NCBI GenBank assembly: GCA_017526585.1
Contig: JAFXRC010000028.1
Coordinates: 1-64,000, forward strand
Direction of reading: 5' to 3'
DNA: 64,000 nt
Source: Fibrobacter sp.
GTDB taxonomy: Bacteria > Fibrobacterota > Fibrobacteria > Fibrobacterales > Fibrobacteraceae
Shown piece after piece: positions 35,187-42,846 of the stretch. Every line of letters begins with the position of its first letter. Position 1 is the stretch's first letter. The position numbers and the translations under genes are program-made. Below the pieces are notes generated by a model that saw only the letters and a list, made by a program, of their open reading frames with translations, searched no databases and had not been told where the DNA came from.

Positions 35187-35558
35187 TTAATCGACCGTCA
35201 ATTTACGGGCGGCCGCCTGCTGCTTTTTGGCAAGCTGGAATGACAACACGCCGTTTTCAAGGGTAACCTTGATGTTTTCGGTGTCGATGTCGTCGGCTAG
35301 TCTGAAGCTGCGCTCGTAAGTGCACTTGCTTTCCTTGCGGGCACGGGTTGCCTTGACGGTGATGATGTTCTTTTCGACCTGGACGTCCATGTCTTCCTTT
35401 TTCACACCCGGAAGCTCGACTTCAAGCATGAAGCCGTTGTCGACTTCGTAGTAGTCGGCCTTGGGGGTGTAGCTGCATTCGTTCTGGGCGTTGCAAGCGT
35501 TCAAGTTGTCAAGAAAGTTCTGGATGCCGTAGAAAGTATTCGGAATAAACTGTGTCAT
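35187..35558 (-). CDS. Small heat shock protein, Hsp20/alpha-crystallin family
   Basis: The 123-residue protein has a short N-terminal arm (1-33) and an alpha-crystallin domain (about 34-121: ADYYEVDNGFMLEVELPGVKKEDMDVQV, the A-x-x-x-N-GVLSF strand near 107, then a short tail lacking a clear I-x-I anchor). It acts as an ATP-independent holdase in the cytoplasm. It stands alone between two terminators, and its upstream region carries a near-perfect sigma-54 promoter, so it is probably controlled by RpoN and an enhancer-binding activator. Confidence 0.93.
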   Translation of the reverse strand: MTQFIPNTFYGIQNFLDNLNACNAQNECSYTPKADYYEVDNGFMLEVELPGVKKEDMDVQVEKNIITVKATRARKESKCTYERSFRLADDIDTENIKVTLENGVLSFQLAKKQQAAARKLTVD

Positions 35559-35640
35559 AATTTTAACCTCGTTGGTTGTGGGCCCAATCTTTGGCGGTTT
35601 GCCTCGGCTTGGAGCCCTGTTTTTGTCTTCACACCCCTAA

Positions 35641-35658
35641 TAGCAAAAGGCGTGCCAA
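35641..35658 (-). promoter_or_regulatory. Sigma-54 (RpoN) promoter upstream of hsp20
   Basis: The minus strand reads TTGGCACGCCTTTTGCTA: the -24 GG and -12 GC elements lie exactly ten bases apart and the flanks match the TTGGCACG-N4-TTGC consensus. Transcription would begin near 35630, giving a leader of about 70 bases before the ATG at 35558. Confidence 0.85.
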
Positions 35659-35722
35659 CTTTGAATTTTGGGCCCTTTGCGGCTTAAGAGGGCCGTTTGT
35701 GCTAAGGCTGTACAAAAAGAAA

Positions 35723-35742
35723 CGCCCCTTGTTTCAGGGGCG
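35723..35742 (-). terminator. Terminator downstream of the TolC-like gene
   Basis: On the minus strand CGCCCCTG pairs with the CAAGGGGCG region (35723-35729 with 35736-35742), followed by a T-rich run. It lies just beyond the TolC-like stop codon. Confidence 0.8.
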
Positions 35743-35765
35743 CAACATCTGCTGTTTATTTTTGA

Positions 35766-37070
35766 TTAGTCCAGCTTTCCCTGGTAAAGTTCCAGGAGCT
35801 TGCGCGAAAGCAAGCTCGTGTACTTTGCGTTCGTGAGCGTAATCTGCGCCTTTTCCAGGTTGTTTTTCTGGGTGAGGTAGTCGGTGTAGGTGAGTGCGCC
35901 GGCGTTTCGCTGCTCTTCGGCGACGGTTAATGCTTCGGTCTCCGCTTGCACCTGGAGAATGGCCGCTTTCCATTGCATGTCGGCGCTGACGGCGTTCAGG
36001 TAGAGCTTCTCGATGTTGTTCTCGAGGGTCTTGGCGTCTTCCTTAAGGCTCACCTGCGATTCCGTTTCGCTTACTTGTGCCTGCAGAACCTTGTTTGCGG
36101 TGGCGCCGCCGTCGATAATGGGGATGTTGATTCCGAGCGTGATCGAGTTCTGCCAGCCGTACTTGAGCTGGTCCTTGTAGGCGCCCGATTCCCACGCCTG
36201 CAACCCGGTGCTGGAATTTGCACCGAGGGTTACGGTGATGGAGCTTCCCTTGCCGGCGACCTGCGTGTTCTTTTGCGCGGCACGCACGGAGACGCTGTCT
36301 GACTTGAGTCCGGGGTGGGCGTTTTGCGCGTCGCTTTTAATTTGTTCAAAAGTCGGCAGTGGAGGAAGCGAGTCGGGACTGTCGATGCCTGTCTCGGGGG
36401 CGCTCACCTGGAACTCGGCGGAATCTTCCAGTTCCAGCAGCTGCCTAAGAGTCGTCTTGGCGGTACTCACCGAAAGCTGTGCCGATAGCTGCGCCACCTG
36501 CTTCTGCAGGACGTTGGACTGAGACTGCGTGAGGTCCTTCTTGGTGATGGAACCTGCTTCAAAGAGCTTGCCGTAATGCTCGAATTCCGCCTGGGCAAGT
36601 TCTACGGAAGCGTCTGCGGTGCGCAGGTTCTCGTTTGCGGCGAGCAGGCTCATGTAGGCATTGAGCACGCTTTCCTGGATGCTACGTTCGGTCTGCAAGG
36701 TGGCAAGTGCCGTCGCTTCCTTGGAGAGCGTCTTGGATTCCACGTTTAGGCTCTTGGCGCCTCCATCCCACAGGGTGTACGATCCTGAGATACCCAGGTT
36801 CAGCCGGTAGTGGTCTTCGTTATCGATGAAGGGGTGGTCGTAGAGCGTGTTCTGGATGCTTGCGCTCACGGTGGGGTAGTTGCTCGACTTTGCCTGCTTT
36901 ACGGAAATGTCGGCGGACTGTTCACGGAGCTTTGCAGATTCGAGCTTGAGGCTTGCCTTCTTGGCTTGCTTGAGGCAGTCTTCAAGCGACCAGGTGCTCT
37001 CGGCGAGAGACGCCGTCGTGAAAACGGTCGTTGCCATGATTGCGGAAATGAGTACTCTGGTTTTAGTCAT
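35766..37070 (-). CDS. TolC-family outer membrane efflux protein
   Basis: About 434 residues from ATG 37070, which gives a normal signal peptide (MTKTRVLISAIMATTV, then SLAEST). Two internally similar halves of long coiled-coil helices alternate with short beta segments, as in TolC; typical pieces are SLEDCLKQAKKASLKLESAKL near the N-terminus and TLENNIEKLYLNAV in the second half. Such proteins form trimeric channels for export or efflux. No adaptor, RND or ABC partner lies next to it. The family normally ends around this length. Confidence 0.9.
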   Translation of the reverse strand: MTKTRVLISAIMATTVFTTASLAESTWSLEDCLKQAKKASLKLESAKLREQSADISVKQAKSSNYPTVSASIQNTLYDHPFIDNEDHYRLNLGISGSYTLWDGGAKSLNVESKTLSKEATALATLQTERSIQESVLNAYMSLLAANENLRTADASVELAQAEFEHYGKLFEAGSITKKDLTQSQSNVLQKQVAQLSAQLSVSTAKTTLRQLLELEDSAEFQVSAPETGIDSPDSLPPLPTFEQIKSDAQNAHPGLKSDSVSVRAAQKNTQVAGKGSSITVTLGANSSTGLQAWESGAYKDQLKYGWQNSITLGINIPIIDGGATANKVLQAQVSETESQVSLKEDAKTLENNIEKLYLNAVSADMQWKAAILQVQAETEALTVAEEQRNAGALTYTDYLTQKNNLEKAQITLTNAKYTSLLSRKLLELYQGKLD

Positions 37071-37130
37071 GCCCTTTAGATGCCTGCAAAGGTCAAGTCG
37101 TTGCATTGGTGAAGACAAGATAACAAAAAA

Positions 37131-37150
37131 AGACTCCCGTGAAGGAGTCT
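37131..37150 (-). terminator. Terminator downstream of tRNA-Val
   Basis: AGACTCC (37131-37137) pairs perfectly with GGAGTCT (37144-37150); on the minus strand a run of T residues follows. It begins nine bases beyond the tRNA. Confidence 0.8.
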
Positions 37151-37158
37151 TCTTTTCG

Positions 37159-37233
37159 TGGACGGTACTGGATTTGAACCAGTGACCTCTGCCGTGTGAA
37201 AGCAGCGCTCTAAACCAACTGAGCTAACCGTCC
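37159..37233 (-). tRNA. tRNA-Val(CAC)
   Basis: The minus strand folds into a cloverleaf: acceptor GGACGGT/ACCGTCC with discriminator A, D arm starting GCTC, an anticodon loop TTCACAC giving anticodon CAC (codon GUG), and a T arm ACTGG/CCAGT with loop TTCAAAT. The CCA end is not encoded. Confidence 0.95.
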
Positions 37234-37280
37234 GAGGTAGGCGCAATTATAGAAAACTTTTTCTAGGCTGTCAAGGGGCT

Positions 37281-37745
37281 TTACAGGTATTTGTCCTCGG
37301 CAGCGCGGAGGATGGTGAGGAACTCTGCCGGGTCCTTGGACGCAATCAGGTCCTTGCGGACTCCGCCATCGGCAAGCAGTCGGCTTACGGAGGAAAGAGC
37401 CTTGAGGTGCGGTCCGACCGTGTTGCCTGGGCTTACGATCAGGATGATCAGGTAAACCGGTTCACCATCGAACGAGGCAAAATCCAGACCGTTTTCGATC
37501 GTGGCGGCGGCCATGCACATGCGGTCCACGCAGTCAATCTTGGCGTGCGGTACTGCAAGTCCGCAACCGATACCGGTAGAACGGCTCTGTTCGCGGGTCC
37601 AGACTGCATCGAAGATCTCGTCGCGGTGTTCCAATTTGTAGGCACTGCAGAGCGTGTCCACGAGTTCGTTCAGGATGGCTTCCTTGCTCGAACTCTTGGA
37701 GTTGATCAGAATGCAATTGTCGACAAACCTTTCGGAAAGACGCAT
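37281..37745 (-). CDS. PtsN-like PTS EIIA domain protein
   Basis: The 154-residue protein is a single PTS_EIIA type-2 domain. The phosphorylatable His67 lies in LAVPHAKID, after GIGCGLA; LIILIVSPG and HLKALSSVSRLL are typical. Stand-alone domains of this kind (EIIA-Ntr) act in regulatory phosphorelays linked to nitrogen, potassium or envelope control, rather than in sugar uptake. No EIIB/EIIC genes are nearby. It lies between aroD and tRNA-Val on the same strand; RBS AAGGA precedes ATG 37745. The hsp20 sigma-54 promoter 2 kb away is notable because ptsN often travels with rpoN, but rpoN itself is not in the window. Confidence 0.88.
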   Translation of the reverse strand: MRLSERFVDNCILINSKSSSKEAILNELVDTLCSAYKLEHRDEIFDAVWTREQSRSTGIGCGLAVPHAKIDCVDRMCMAAATIENGLDFASFDGEPVYLIILIVSPGNTVGPHLKALSSVSRLLADGGVRKDLIASKDPAEFLTILRAAEDKYL

Positions 37746-37844
37746 AATGATATCCTTCTATAGTTTTCCGTATAGATATTTAGCAAAAAAAGGAGCCGTT
37801 TGGACGAAAAAAGCCTTTTTGGAACGAAAAAATATCAAAAAACC

Positions 37845-38609
37845 TTAAAATTGGTTCAAAAAAGCCAAAATTTCCATCTGGGAGTTCAGGTTGTCGAACT
37901 GTTCCAAGGCGCGACTCATGGTGGACACCTCAATCTGTCCGGGAGCTTCGGCATGCCCGATGGACCCGTAAGTGAGGTTTGAACCTTCCTTGAGCGACCA
38001 TAGGCGACTTACACGACCGGACTCACCCATGCCGAATGCGGCGAACATCTGGAACTTCTTGCCGTATTTCTTTGCGAACTTGTATAGGCGGTCGCAGTCG
38101 GTGTCGGAATTGCTCATGGCGGCGATTTTCAGTCCCTGTGCGCCCACCCGCTTGACGTCGTCTGCGAATGTGGCAAGTTCCATCTCGCCCGGAATACGAA
38201 CAAAGTTGTGCTCCGAGACAAGGATGCTTACGCCCCTTGGGCGTGCATCGTCGTTCAACGCCTTGAAGTCCGACAGGCAATCGCGTTCCAAGTCGAGCCA
38301 TTCCGGGACTTGGTCTGCGTCAAGAATTTTTTCCCACAGGGCAGGGCGCTCGATGGCGCGGACGTCGGGAAAACGTCCTCCATCGCGTTTTAGGCGGATG
38401 GTGCTTATTTGGAGCTTTCCGGGAGCGATGTCTCTGACTCGTTTTGAAAGGGATGCCCAAAGGGATTCGTCGAAGAAGTCGTAGCGGATTTCAAGGGCGC
38501 CACAGCAGTCGAGATCGAGCCTGACCGGATGAAACAGGTCCTTTTCGGCAGCTTCGAGAACTTCAGGACCAACGAGCCCTACCAGGTATTTTGTGGAGTC
38601 GGATGCCAT
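37845..38609 (-). CDS. aroD: 3-dehydroquinate dehydratase, type I
   Basis: About 254 residues from ATG 38609. The family's Schiff-base and substrate residues are recognisable: LEIRYDFF (Glu, Arg), WLDLE, SEHNF (catalytic His), LKIAAMSNSD (Schiff-base Lys), GRVSRLWS (Arg), LTYGSIGHAEAPGQI (Ser and Gln near the end). It converts 3-dehydroquinate to 3-dehydroshikimate in the shikimate pathway. The protein is divergent from the family average, with a Phe/Trp-rich N-terminal strand, but no key residue appears lost. It is divergently arranged with clpP; ptsN lies 99 bases downstream. Confidence 0.82.
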   Translation of the reverse strand: MASDSTKYLVGLVGPEVLEAAEKDLFHPVRLDLDCCGALEIRYDFFDESLWASLSKRVRDIAPGKLQISTIRLKRDGGRFPDVRAIERPALWEKILDADQVPEWLDLERDCLSDFKALNDDARPRGVSILVSEHNFVRIPGEMELATFADDVKRVGAQGLKIAAMSNSDTDCDRLYKFAKKYGKKFQMFAAFGMGESGRVSRLWSLKEGSNLTYGSIGHAEAPGQIEVSTMSRALEQFDNLNSQMEILAFLNQF

Positions 38610-38650
38610 GCCCACAAAGATAGTAATTCGTCGAAGTGGGCGAAAACCGT

Positions 38651-38679
38651 TTGACAATATGGTCGCGCGAGACGATAAT
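38651..38679 (+). promoter_or_regulatory. Sigma-70-type promoter for the clpP run
   Basis: TTGACA (38651-38656), a 17-base spacer and GATAAT (38674-38679) lie 43 bases before the ATG of clpP at 38722. The -35 is perfect and the -10 matches five of six positions. Confidence 0.8.
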
Positions 38680-38721
38680 ATATTGAATTTTCTAAATTGT
38701 TACCGAACAAAAGGATTAATT

Positions 38722-39303
38722 ATGGCAGATTGCAACGAAAAGAATGAGAAGGCCCCTTCCGAAATCATGAAGAAGGCTGAAGAATTCCTTGCCTCCAAGA
38801 GGAAAATTTTCCTGTGGGGCGGTGTCGATGACGAAAGCGCCGAACGTATCGTGAAGGAACTCCTGTATCTGGATTCTCTTTCCCACGAAGACATCTACTT
38901 CTTCATTAATAGCCCGGGTGGTGTGATTTCCAGTGGTCTTGCCATTTACGATTGCATGAACGCTATCCAGAGCGACGTGGTCACGGTTTGCTGCGGTCAG
39001 GCTGCCTCCATGGGTGCTGTGCTTTTGACTTCGGGTGCGAAGGGCAAGCGCTATGCCTGGCCGAACGCACGCATCATGATTCACCAGCCGCTTATTCACG
39101 GTGAAATTGTCGCCCCTGCAAGCGATATCCAGATTCAGGCTGAAGAAATGCTTCGCATCCGTAACATTACGGGCAAGATTCTTGCCGAGACGTCTGGTCA
39201 CACTATGGAAGAAATCGACCGCGACACGGAACGCGATAACTTTATGAGCGCCGAAGAAGCCAAGGCCTACGGCCTGGTCGACAAGGTTGAAAGCGTCGTT
39301 TAA
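38722..39303 (+). CDS. clpP: ATP-dependent Clp protease proteolytic subunit
   Basis: The 193-residue serine protease has S96 in GQAASMGAVLL, H121 in ARIMIHQP and the Asp-containing RDTERDNFMSA segment, plus the oxyanion INSPGG stretch. Tetradecamers degrade substrates fed by ClpX or ClpA, neither of which is nearby. Start ATG 38722 follows AAAGGA. The IHQPLIHGEIVAPASDI handle region and length are normal. ftsY follows after 21 bases; the pairing clpP-ftsY is unusual but co-directional. Confidence 0.95.
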   Translation: MADCNEKNEKAPSEIMKKAEEFLASKRKIFLWGGVDDESAERIVKELLYLDSLSHEDIYFFINSPGGVISSGLAIYDCMNAIQSDVVTVCCGQAASMGAVLLTSGAKGKRYAWPNARIMIHQPLIHGEIVAPASDIQIQAEEMLRIRNITGKILAETSGHTMEEIDRDTERDNFMSAEEAKAYGLVDKVESVV

Positions 39304-39324
39304 CGATTTTACGGAAATTTTCGA

Positions 39325-40245
39325 ATGGGACTTTTTTCTGCCATTAAGAGTGGCCTTGCCAAGACCCGCGACGCCTTGATGGGCGAACTCAAGGGTATTG
39401 TCGGTGCTGGTAAAATTACAGACGACACTCTTGAGGAACTCGAAGAACATCTGATCAAGGCGGACGTCGGTGTCGAAGCGGCGTTCCTCTTGACCGATGC
39501 CTTGCGCGAACAGGCTCTCGGCAAGTCGCTCACGACCGAACAGGTGCTGGACATTATGCGCGGCGAAGCGGAACGCCTCTTGAAGGACCCGCCGCCGTTC
39601 GAACTTAAGGGAAAGCCGCATGTGGTGCTTGTTATCGGCGTGAATGGCGCCGGCAAGACGACTACGATCGGTAAGCTCGCCGCCCGCTTGAAGGATGAAG
39701 GCAAGAAGGTGATGATTGCGGCCTGCGATACGTTCCGCGCGGCCGCCATCGACCAGCTGGAAACCTGGGCTGAGCGTTCCGGTGCCGAATTCGTGAAGCA
39801 CCAGGAAGGGAGTGACCCTGCTGCTGTGGCTTTCGATGCTTGCAACGCTGCGGTGGCCCGCGGATGCGACGTGGTCCTCATCGATACCGCCGGCCGTCTG
39901 CATAATAAAGACTACTTGATGGAAGAACTCAAGAAGATTGTCCGCGTGATCAAGAAGGTAAGCCCCGACATGCCGCACGACATGTGGCTCGTGATCGACG
40001 GCAATACCGGACAGAACACCATCAACCAGACGAAAATTTTCAACCAGAGTTTCCCGCTCACCGGCCTCGTAGTCACTAAGCTCGACGGTACGGCCCGTGG
40101 CGGCGCAGTACTTTCGATTGCAAGCTCGTTGCAGATTCCTATCCGCTGGATTGGCATGGGCGAACGCATCGACCAGCTGGTACCTTTCAGCAAGGCTGAA
40201 TACGTGGAAGGTCTTTTCGAAAACGCACTGGAAGAACGCGATTAG
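39325..40245 (+). CDS. ftsY: Signal recognition particle receptor FtsY
   Basis: The 306-residue GTPase has an N domain (1-90) and a G domain: P-loop [45 protein letters not shown], and the closing [12 protein letters not shown]. It docks ribosome-SRP complexes at the inner membrane. The acidic N-terminal A domain of E. coli FtsY is missing, as in many short FtsY proteins. The catalytic pieces are intact. Downstream genes encoding a lipoprotein and secreted proteins appear to be in the same transcript. Confidence 0.96.
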   Translation: MGLFSAIKSGLAKTRDALMGELKGIVGAGKITDDTLEELEEHLIKADVGVEAAFLLTDALREQALGKSLTTEQVLDIMRGEAERLLKDPPPFELKGKPHVVLVIGVNGAGKTTTIGKLAARLKDEGKKVMIAACDTFRAAAIDQLETWAERSGAEFVKHQEGSDPAAVAFDACNAAVARGCDVVLIDTAGRLHNKDYLMEELKKIVRVIKKVSPDMPHDMWLVIDGNTGQNTINQTKIFNQSFPLTGLVVTKLDGTARGGAVLSIASSLQIPIRWIGMGERIDQLVPFSKAEYVEGLFENALEERD

Positions 40246-40259
40246 TAAGATAGGTGTCT

Positions 40260-40685
40260 ATGGTTTTTGTCGAAAACAAGATGATGAGGGCGCGTACGGT
40301 TTTTGCCGTAGCGCTTCTTTTGATTTCTGTTTTCGGCGTGTCTGGCTGCAGCAACGAGGTCAAGGTAGACGAGAAGTTCGTGGACCTCTACATAGAGTTG
40401 CGTATCGCAGAAATGACTTACGGCAGGGAATCCCCGATGGGGCGCTTGGTGCGTCAGGACGCCTTGAAGGCTGCCGGTTACACCCGCGAGCAGTTCCTCG
40501 CAAAGACAGACGAAATCTTGAACGACGAACGCCAGTGGGTGCCTTTCCAGAAAGCCGTGACGGCTCGCATCGATACGCTGCTGGAACAGCCTACGGAAAA
40601 GGCTCCTCCTGCGCCTGCTCCAAAGCCCTCCAGACCGCCTACTAAAAAGTTTAAGCCCTCTTCGGAAAAGGGGGGCGATGACTGA
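40260..40685 (+). CDS. Small lipoprotein of unknown function (DUF4296-like)
   Basis: About 141 residues with a lipoprotein signal (ending FGVSGC). The mature part is helical (VDEKFVDLYIELRIAEMTYG) and resembles the DUF4296 lipoproteins of Bacteroidetes in pattern; that link is tentative. The C-terminus is Pro/Lys-rich (PAPAPKPSRPPTKK). GTG 40254 or a later ATG are alternative starts. Its TGA overlaps the ATG of the thioredoxin-like gene, so the two are translationally coupled. Confidence 0.7.
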   Translation: MVFVENKMMRARTVFAVALLLISVFGVSGCSNEVKVDEKFVDLYIELRIAEMTYGRESPMGRLVRQDALKAAGYTREQFLAKTDEILNDERQWVPFQKAVTARIDTLLEQPTEKAPPAPAPKPSRPPTKKFKPSSEKGGDD

Positions 40686-41194
40686 TGCCTGGCTTGAAGA
40701 AAATCCTGTGTTCGCTGATAGTCCTGCTTTCTTTTTCGCTAGCCGTGTCGGCGACTGCTTCAAAGGGACCTGTTGTGCAGAAGAACCAGGACAAATCTCT
40801 GGTGCAGTGGATGGACTACGGTAAGGCGCTTGAAAAGGCGAAAACGGACCCGAAGCTGATCTTTGTGGACTTGTATGCGGATTGGTGTGTGCCCTGCCGT
40901 ATTATGGATGCGAACGTCTATAACAACCCGACGGTGGCGTCCATTTTGAACACCCGGTTCTATGCGGTTAAGCTTGATGCCGATTCTCAGGACTCCATCG
41001 TGTGCGACGCCCAAAAAAATACGGTGCAACGTTGCTATTTTGATGTGTGGGAATTGCATGCGCTTCCGGCATTCGTGCTTGTCGCCCCCAAGGGCATGAG
41101 CATCTTGACGGTGACGGATTCCATGTCTCCCGAAGAATTGCGTTATATGCTCTACCAGTTTCTTGAAAAGGAAAAGGAGTGGATTTCTCGATGA
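40685..41194 (+). CDS. Exported thioredoxin-like protein
   Basis: The 169-residue protein has a Sec signal peptide (about 1-24) and a thioredoxin fold with DLYADWCVPCRIMD; the CVPC redox pair is intact, and the cis-Pro segment ELHALPAFV follows. Its fold resembles the DUF255/DsbD-gamma type more than cytoplasmic thioredoxin. Periplasmic disulfide reduction or isomerisation is inferred. Start overlaps the preceding stop (TGATG) and its own stop overlaps the ATG of the glycosyltransferase. Confidence 0.85.
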   Translation: MPGLKKILCSLIVLLSFSLAVSATASKGPVVQKNQDKSLVQWMDYGKALEKAKTDPKLIFVDLYADWCVPCRIMDANVYNNPTVASILNTRFYAVKLDADSQDSIVCDAQKNTVQRCYFDVWELHALPAFVLVAPKGMSILTVTDSMSPEELRYMLYQFLEKEKEWISR

Positions 41195-42345
41195 ACGAAC
41201 AGGTCCTGTTTTACATCCAGGTCGCCTTTTGGCTGCTGCTCTTTTTGCTGGTGCACTGTTATCTACTTTTCCCGATGACGCTCCCGTTTGTAAGTGAAAT
41301 TTTCAAGCGTCGCAAGACCTCCTTGGAAAAGGGTAGCGCCGAACTTCCGACGGTCTCCATCTTGATTTCGGCTTATAATGAAGAAGCTGTCATCGAACGT
41401 AAAATTCAAAATATCTTGGAACTGGATTATCCCAAGGACAAGCTCGAAGTGCTTATCGGTGACGATGGCTCTGCGGATAGGACTGCAGAAATTGTCGCCC
41501 GCTATGAAGACCGTGGCATTACGCTGGTTAAGGCGCCTAAGAACGCGGGCAAGGCGGCAATGCTCAACCGTTTGCATAAAATAGCGAAGAATGACATTTT
41601 GCTCTTCTGCGATGCAAACACGATGTTCTTCCCGAACGTAGTGCGCAAGCTAGTGTTTCCGTTTCAGGACAAGAAAATTGGTTGCGCTTGCGGACACTTG
41701 ATTCTTTCGGACAAGAGTGGCTCGACGCTGGGCCGCGGTGAAAGCTCCTACTGGGATTTGGAATCGGAAATCAAAAAGTTCGAGGGAGTGCTCGACATGC
41801 TTATCGGCGGCAATGGAGCCCTGTATGCTATTCGGCGAGAACTGTATACGGAACTCCCTGTCAAGAAGAGCGTGATGGATGACTTCTTCGTGACGACCAA
41901 GGTGCTCGAAAAGGGTTATTACTGTACGTTCGTTACCAGTGCCATCGGAACGGAACAGACTTCCAAGGAATCCAGTGGCGAGTTCCGCCGTAAGGTTCGC
42001 ATCGGTCGTGCGAACTTCAATTTCCTGTTCTCTTACTTGCCGCTTCTGAACCCGCTTCATCCGCTGCTTGCTTACCTGTTCTTCTCGCACAAGATTCTGC
42101 GTTGGTTCTCGCCGCACATCCTGATTCTTTTGTTTGTTGCCAACGCCTGCCTGCTTACTAGCGGACTCTTCTATCAGATTTTCTTTGGCGCGATGTCGCT
42201 CGCCCTTTTGGTGGCGCTCTTCAAGATTGTACCGAGTGGCTATTACTTCCTTTCGATGAACTATGCGATGCTCAAGGGATTCTTTATGGCGTTCAAGCGC
42301 GAAAAGAGTGGTGGCTGGGCTCGCGAAGCAAGGAGCGACGAATGA
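41191..42345 (+). CDS. Membrane glycosyltransferase, GT2 family
   Basis: About 384 residues. An N-terminal transmembrane helix, then a GT-A domain (about 50-280) with VSILISAYNEEAVIERKI, GDDGSADRT, NAGKAAMLNR, the DxD-like FCDANT, and DDFF followed by RRKVRIGR, and two or three C-terminal helices. This is the arrangement of processive or polyprenyl-linked polysaccharide synthases. The product is unknown. Start ATG 41191 overlaps the previous TGA; AAAAGGAG lies upstream. It overlaps the next gene by four bases, continuing the clpP-ftsY run. Confidence 0.9.
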   Translation: MNEQVLFYIQVAFWLLLFLLVHCYLLFPMTLPFVSEIFKRRKTSLEKGSAELPTVSILISAYNEEAVIERKIQNILELDYPKDKLEVLIGDDGSADRTAEIVARYEDRGITLVKAPKNAGKAAMLNRLHKIAKNDILLFCDANTMFFPNVVRKLVFPFQDKKIGCACGHLILSDKSGSTLGRGESSYWDLESEIKKFEGVLDMLIGGNGALYAIRRELYTELPVKKSVMDDFFVTTKVLEKGYYCTFVTSAIGTEQTSKESSGEFRRKVRIGRANFNFLFSYLPLLNPLHPLLAYLFFSHKILRWFSPHILILLFVANACLLTSGLFYQIFFGAMSLALLVALFKIVPSGYYFLSMNYAMLKGFFMAFKREKSGGWAREARSDE

Positions 42346-42800
42346 AACGTTTCCTTTCTGCCATTCTATTTGCGTTAGCCTTTGCTGTCGTGCCGGCAAG
42401 CGCTTTCACCATGGACCTCCAAGGTGGTGTGGTGAACCATGTCAGCGAACTCAAGAAATTCAACTTGAATGTGTATGGACACTGGTGGTATCCGATTGAC
42501 CAAATGCTTTTCTTTGGCATTGGTTCGGGATATCAGGAAATCGACAATGTGAGTCTGATCCCTGTTTCGGGTAGCGTTTGGATTAGGCTTCCGATAGGCT
42601 CTCGTACCCTTCCCGTTGCGACTGGGGACTGGGGCTACCTTTTTGGCTCTAAACACCAGATGTTCTGGCGAGCCGGTGGCGGTTTCGACATTAAGAACGG
42701 TGATTACTCGTCGATCATGCTGATGGGCGGCTACCAGTTCCTAGACCATGACGGATATGGTTACGCTTACGTGCAGGCGGGAATCCTAATAGAGATTTAA
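42342..42800 (+). CDS. Putative small outer-membrane beta-barrel protein
   Basis: The 152-residue protein has a Sec signal peptide (ending PASA) and alternating amphipathic strands rich in Gly, Tyr and Trp (LNVYGHWWYPI, FFGIGSGYQEI, MFWRAGGGFDI, IMLMGGYQFL, AYVQAGILIEI) ending in a hydrophobic residue, typical of eight-stranded barrels. No family recognised. Coupled to the GT2 gene by an ATGA overlap, so a role with its product is possible. A terminator follows. Confidence 0.7.
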   Translation: MKRFLSAILFALAFAVVPASAFTMDLQGGVVNHVSELKKFNLNVYGHWWYPIDQMLFFGIGSGYQEIDNVSLIPVSGSVWIRLPIGSRTLPVATGDWGYLFGSKHQMFWRAGGGFDIKNGDYSSIMLMGGYQFLDHDGYGYAYVQAGILIEI

Positions 42801-42818
42801 ATTTTTTGCAAAAAAATG

Positions 42819-42845
42819 AAGCCCGCTTGTATGCGGGCTTTTTCT
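42819..42845 (+). terminator. Terminator closing the clpP-to-barrel run (bidirectional)
   Basis: AAGCCCGC (42819-42826) pairs with GCGGGCTT (42833-42840), followed by TTTTT; an A-rich stretch precedes it. It separates two convergent transcription units. Confidence 0.85.
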
Positions 42846-42846
42846 G

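Noticed and set aside
38716-39978. Minus-strand open frame of 420 codons across clpP and ftsY
   Set aside because: It spans two well-supported genes and the gap between them and shows no recognisable domain.
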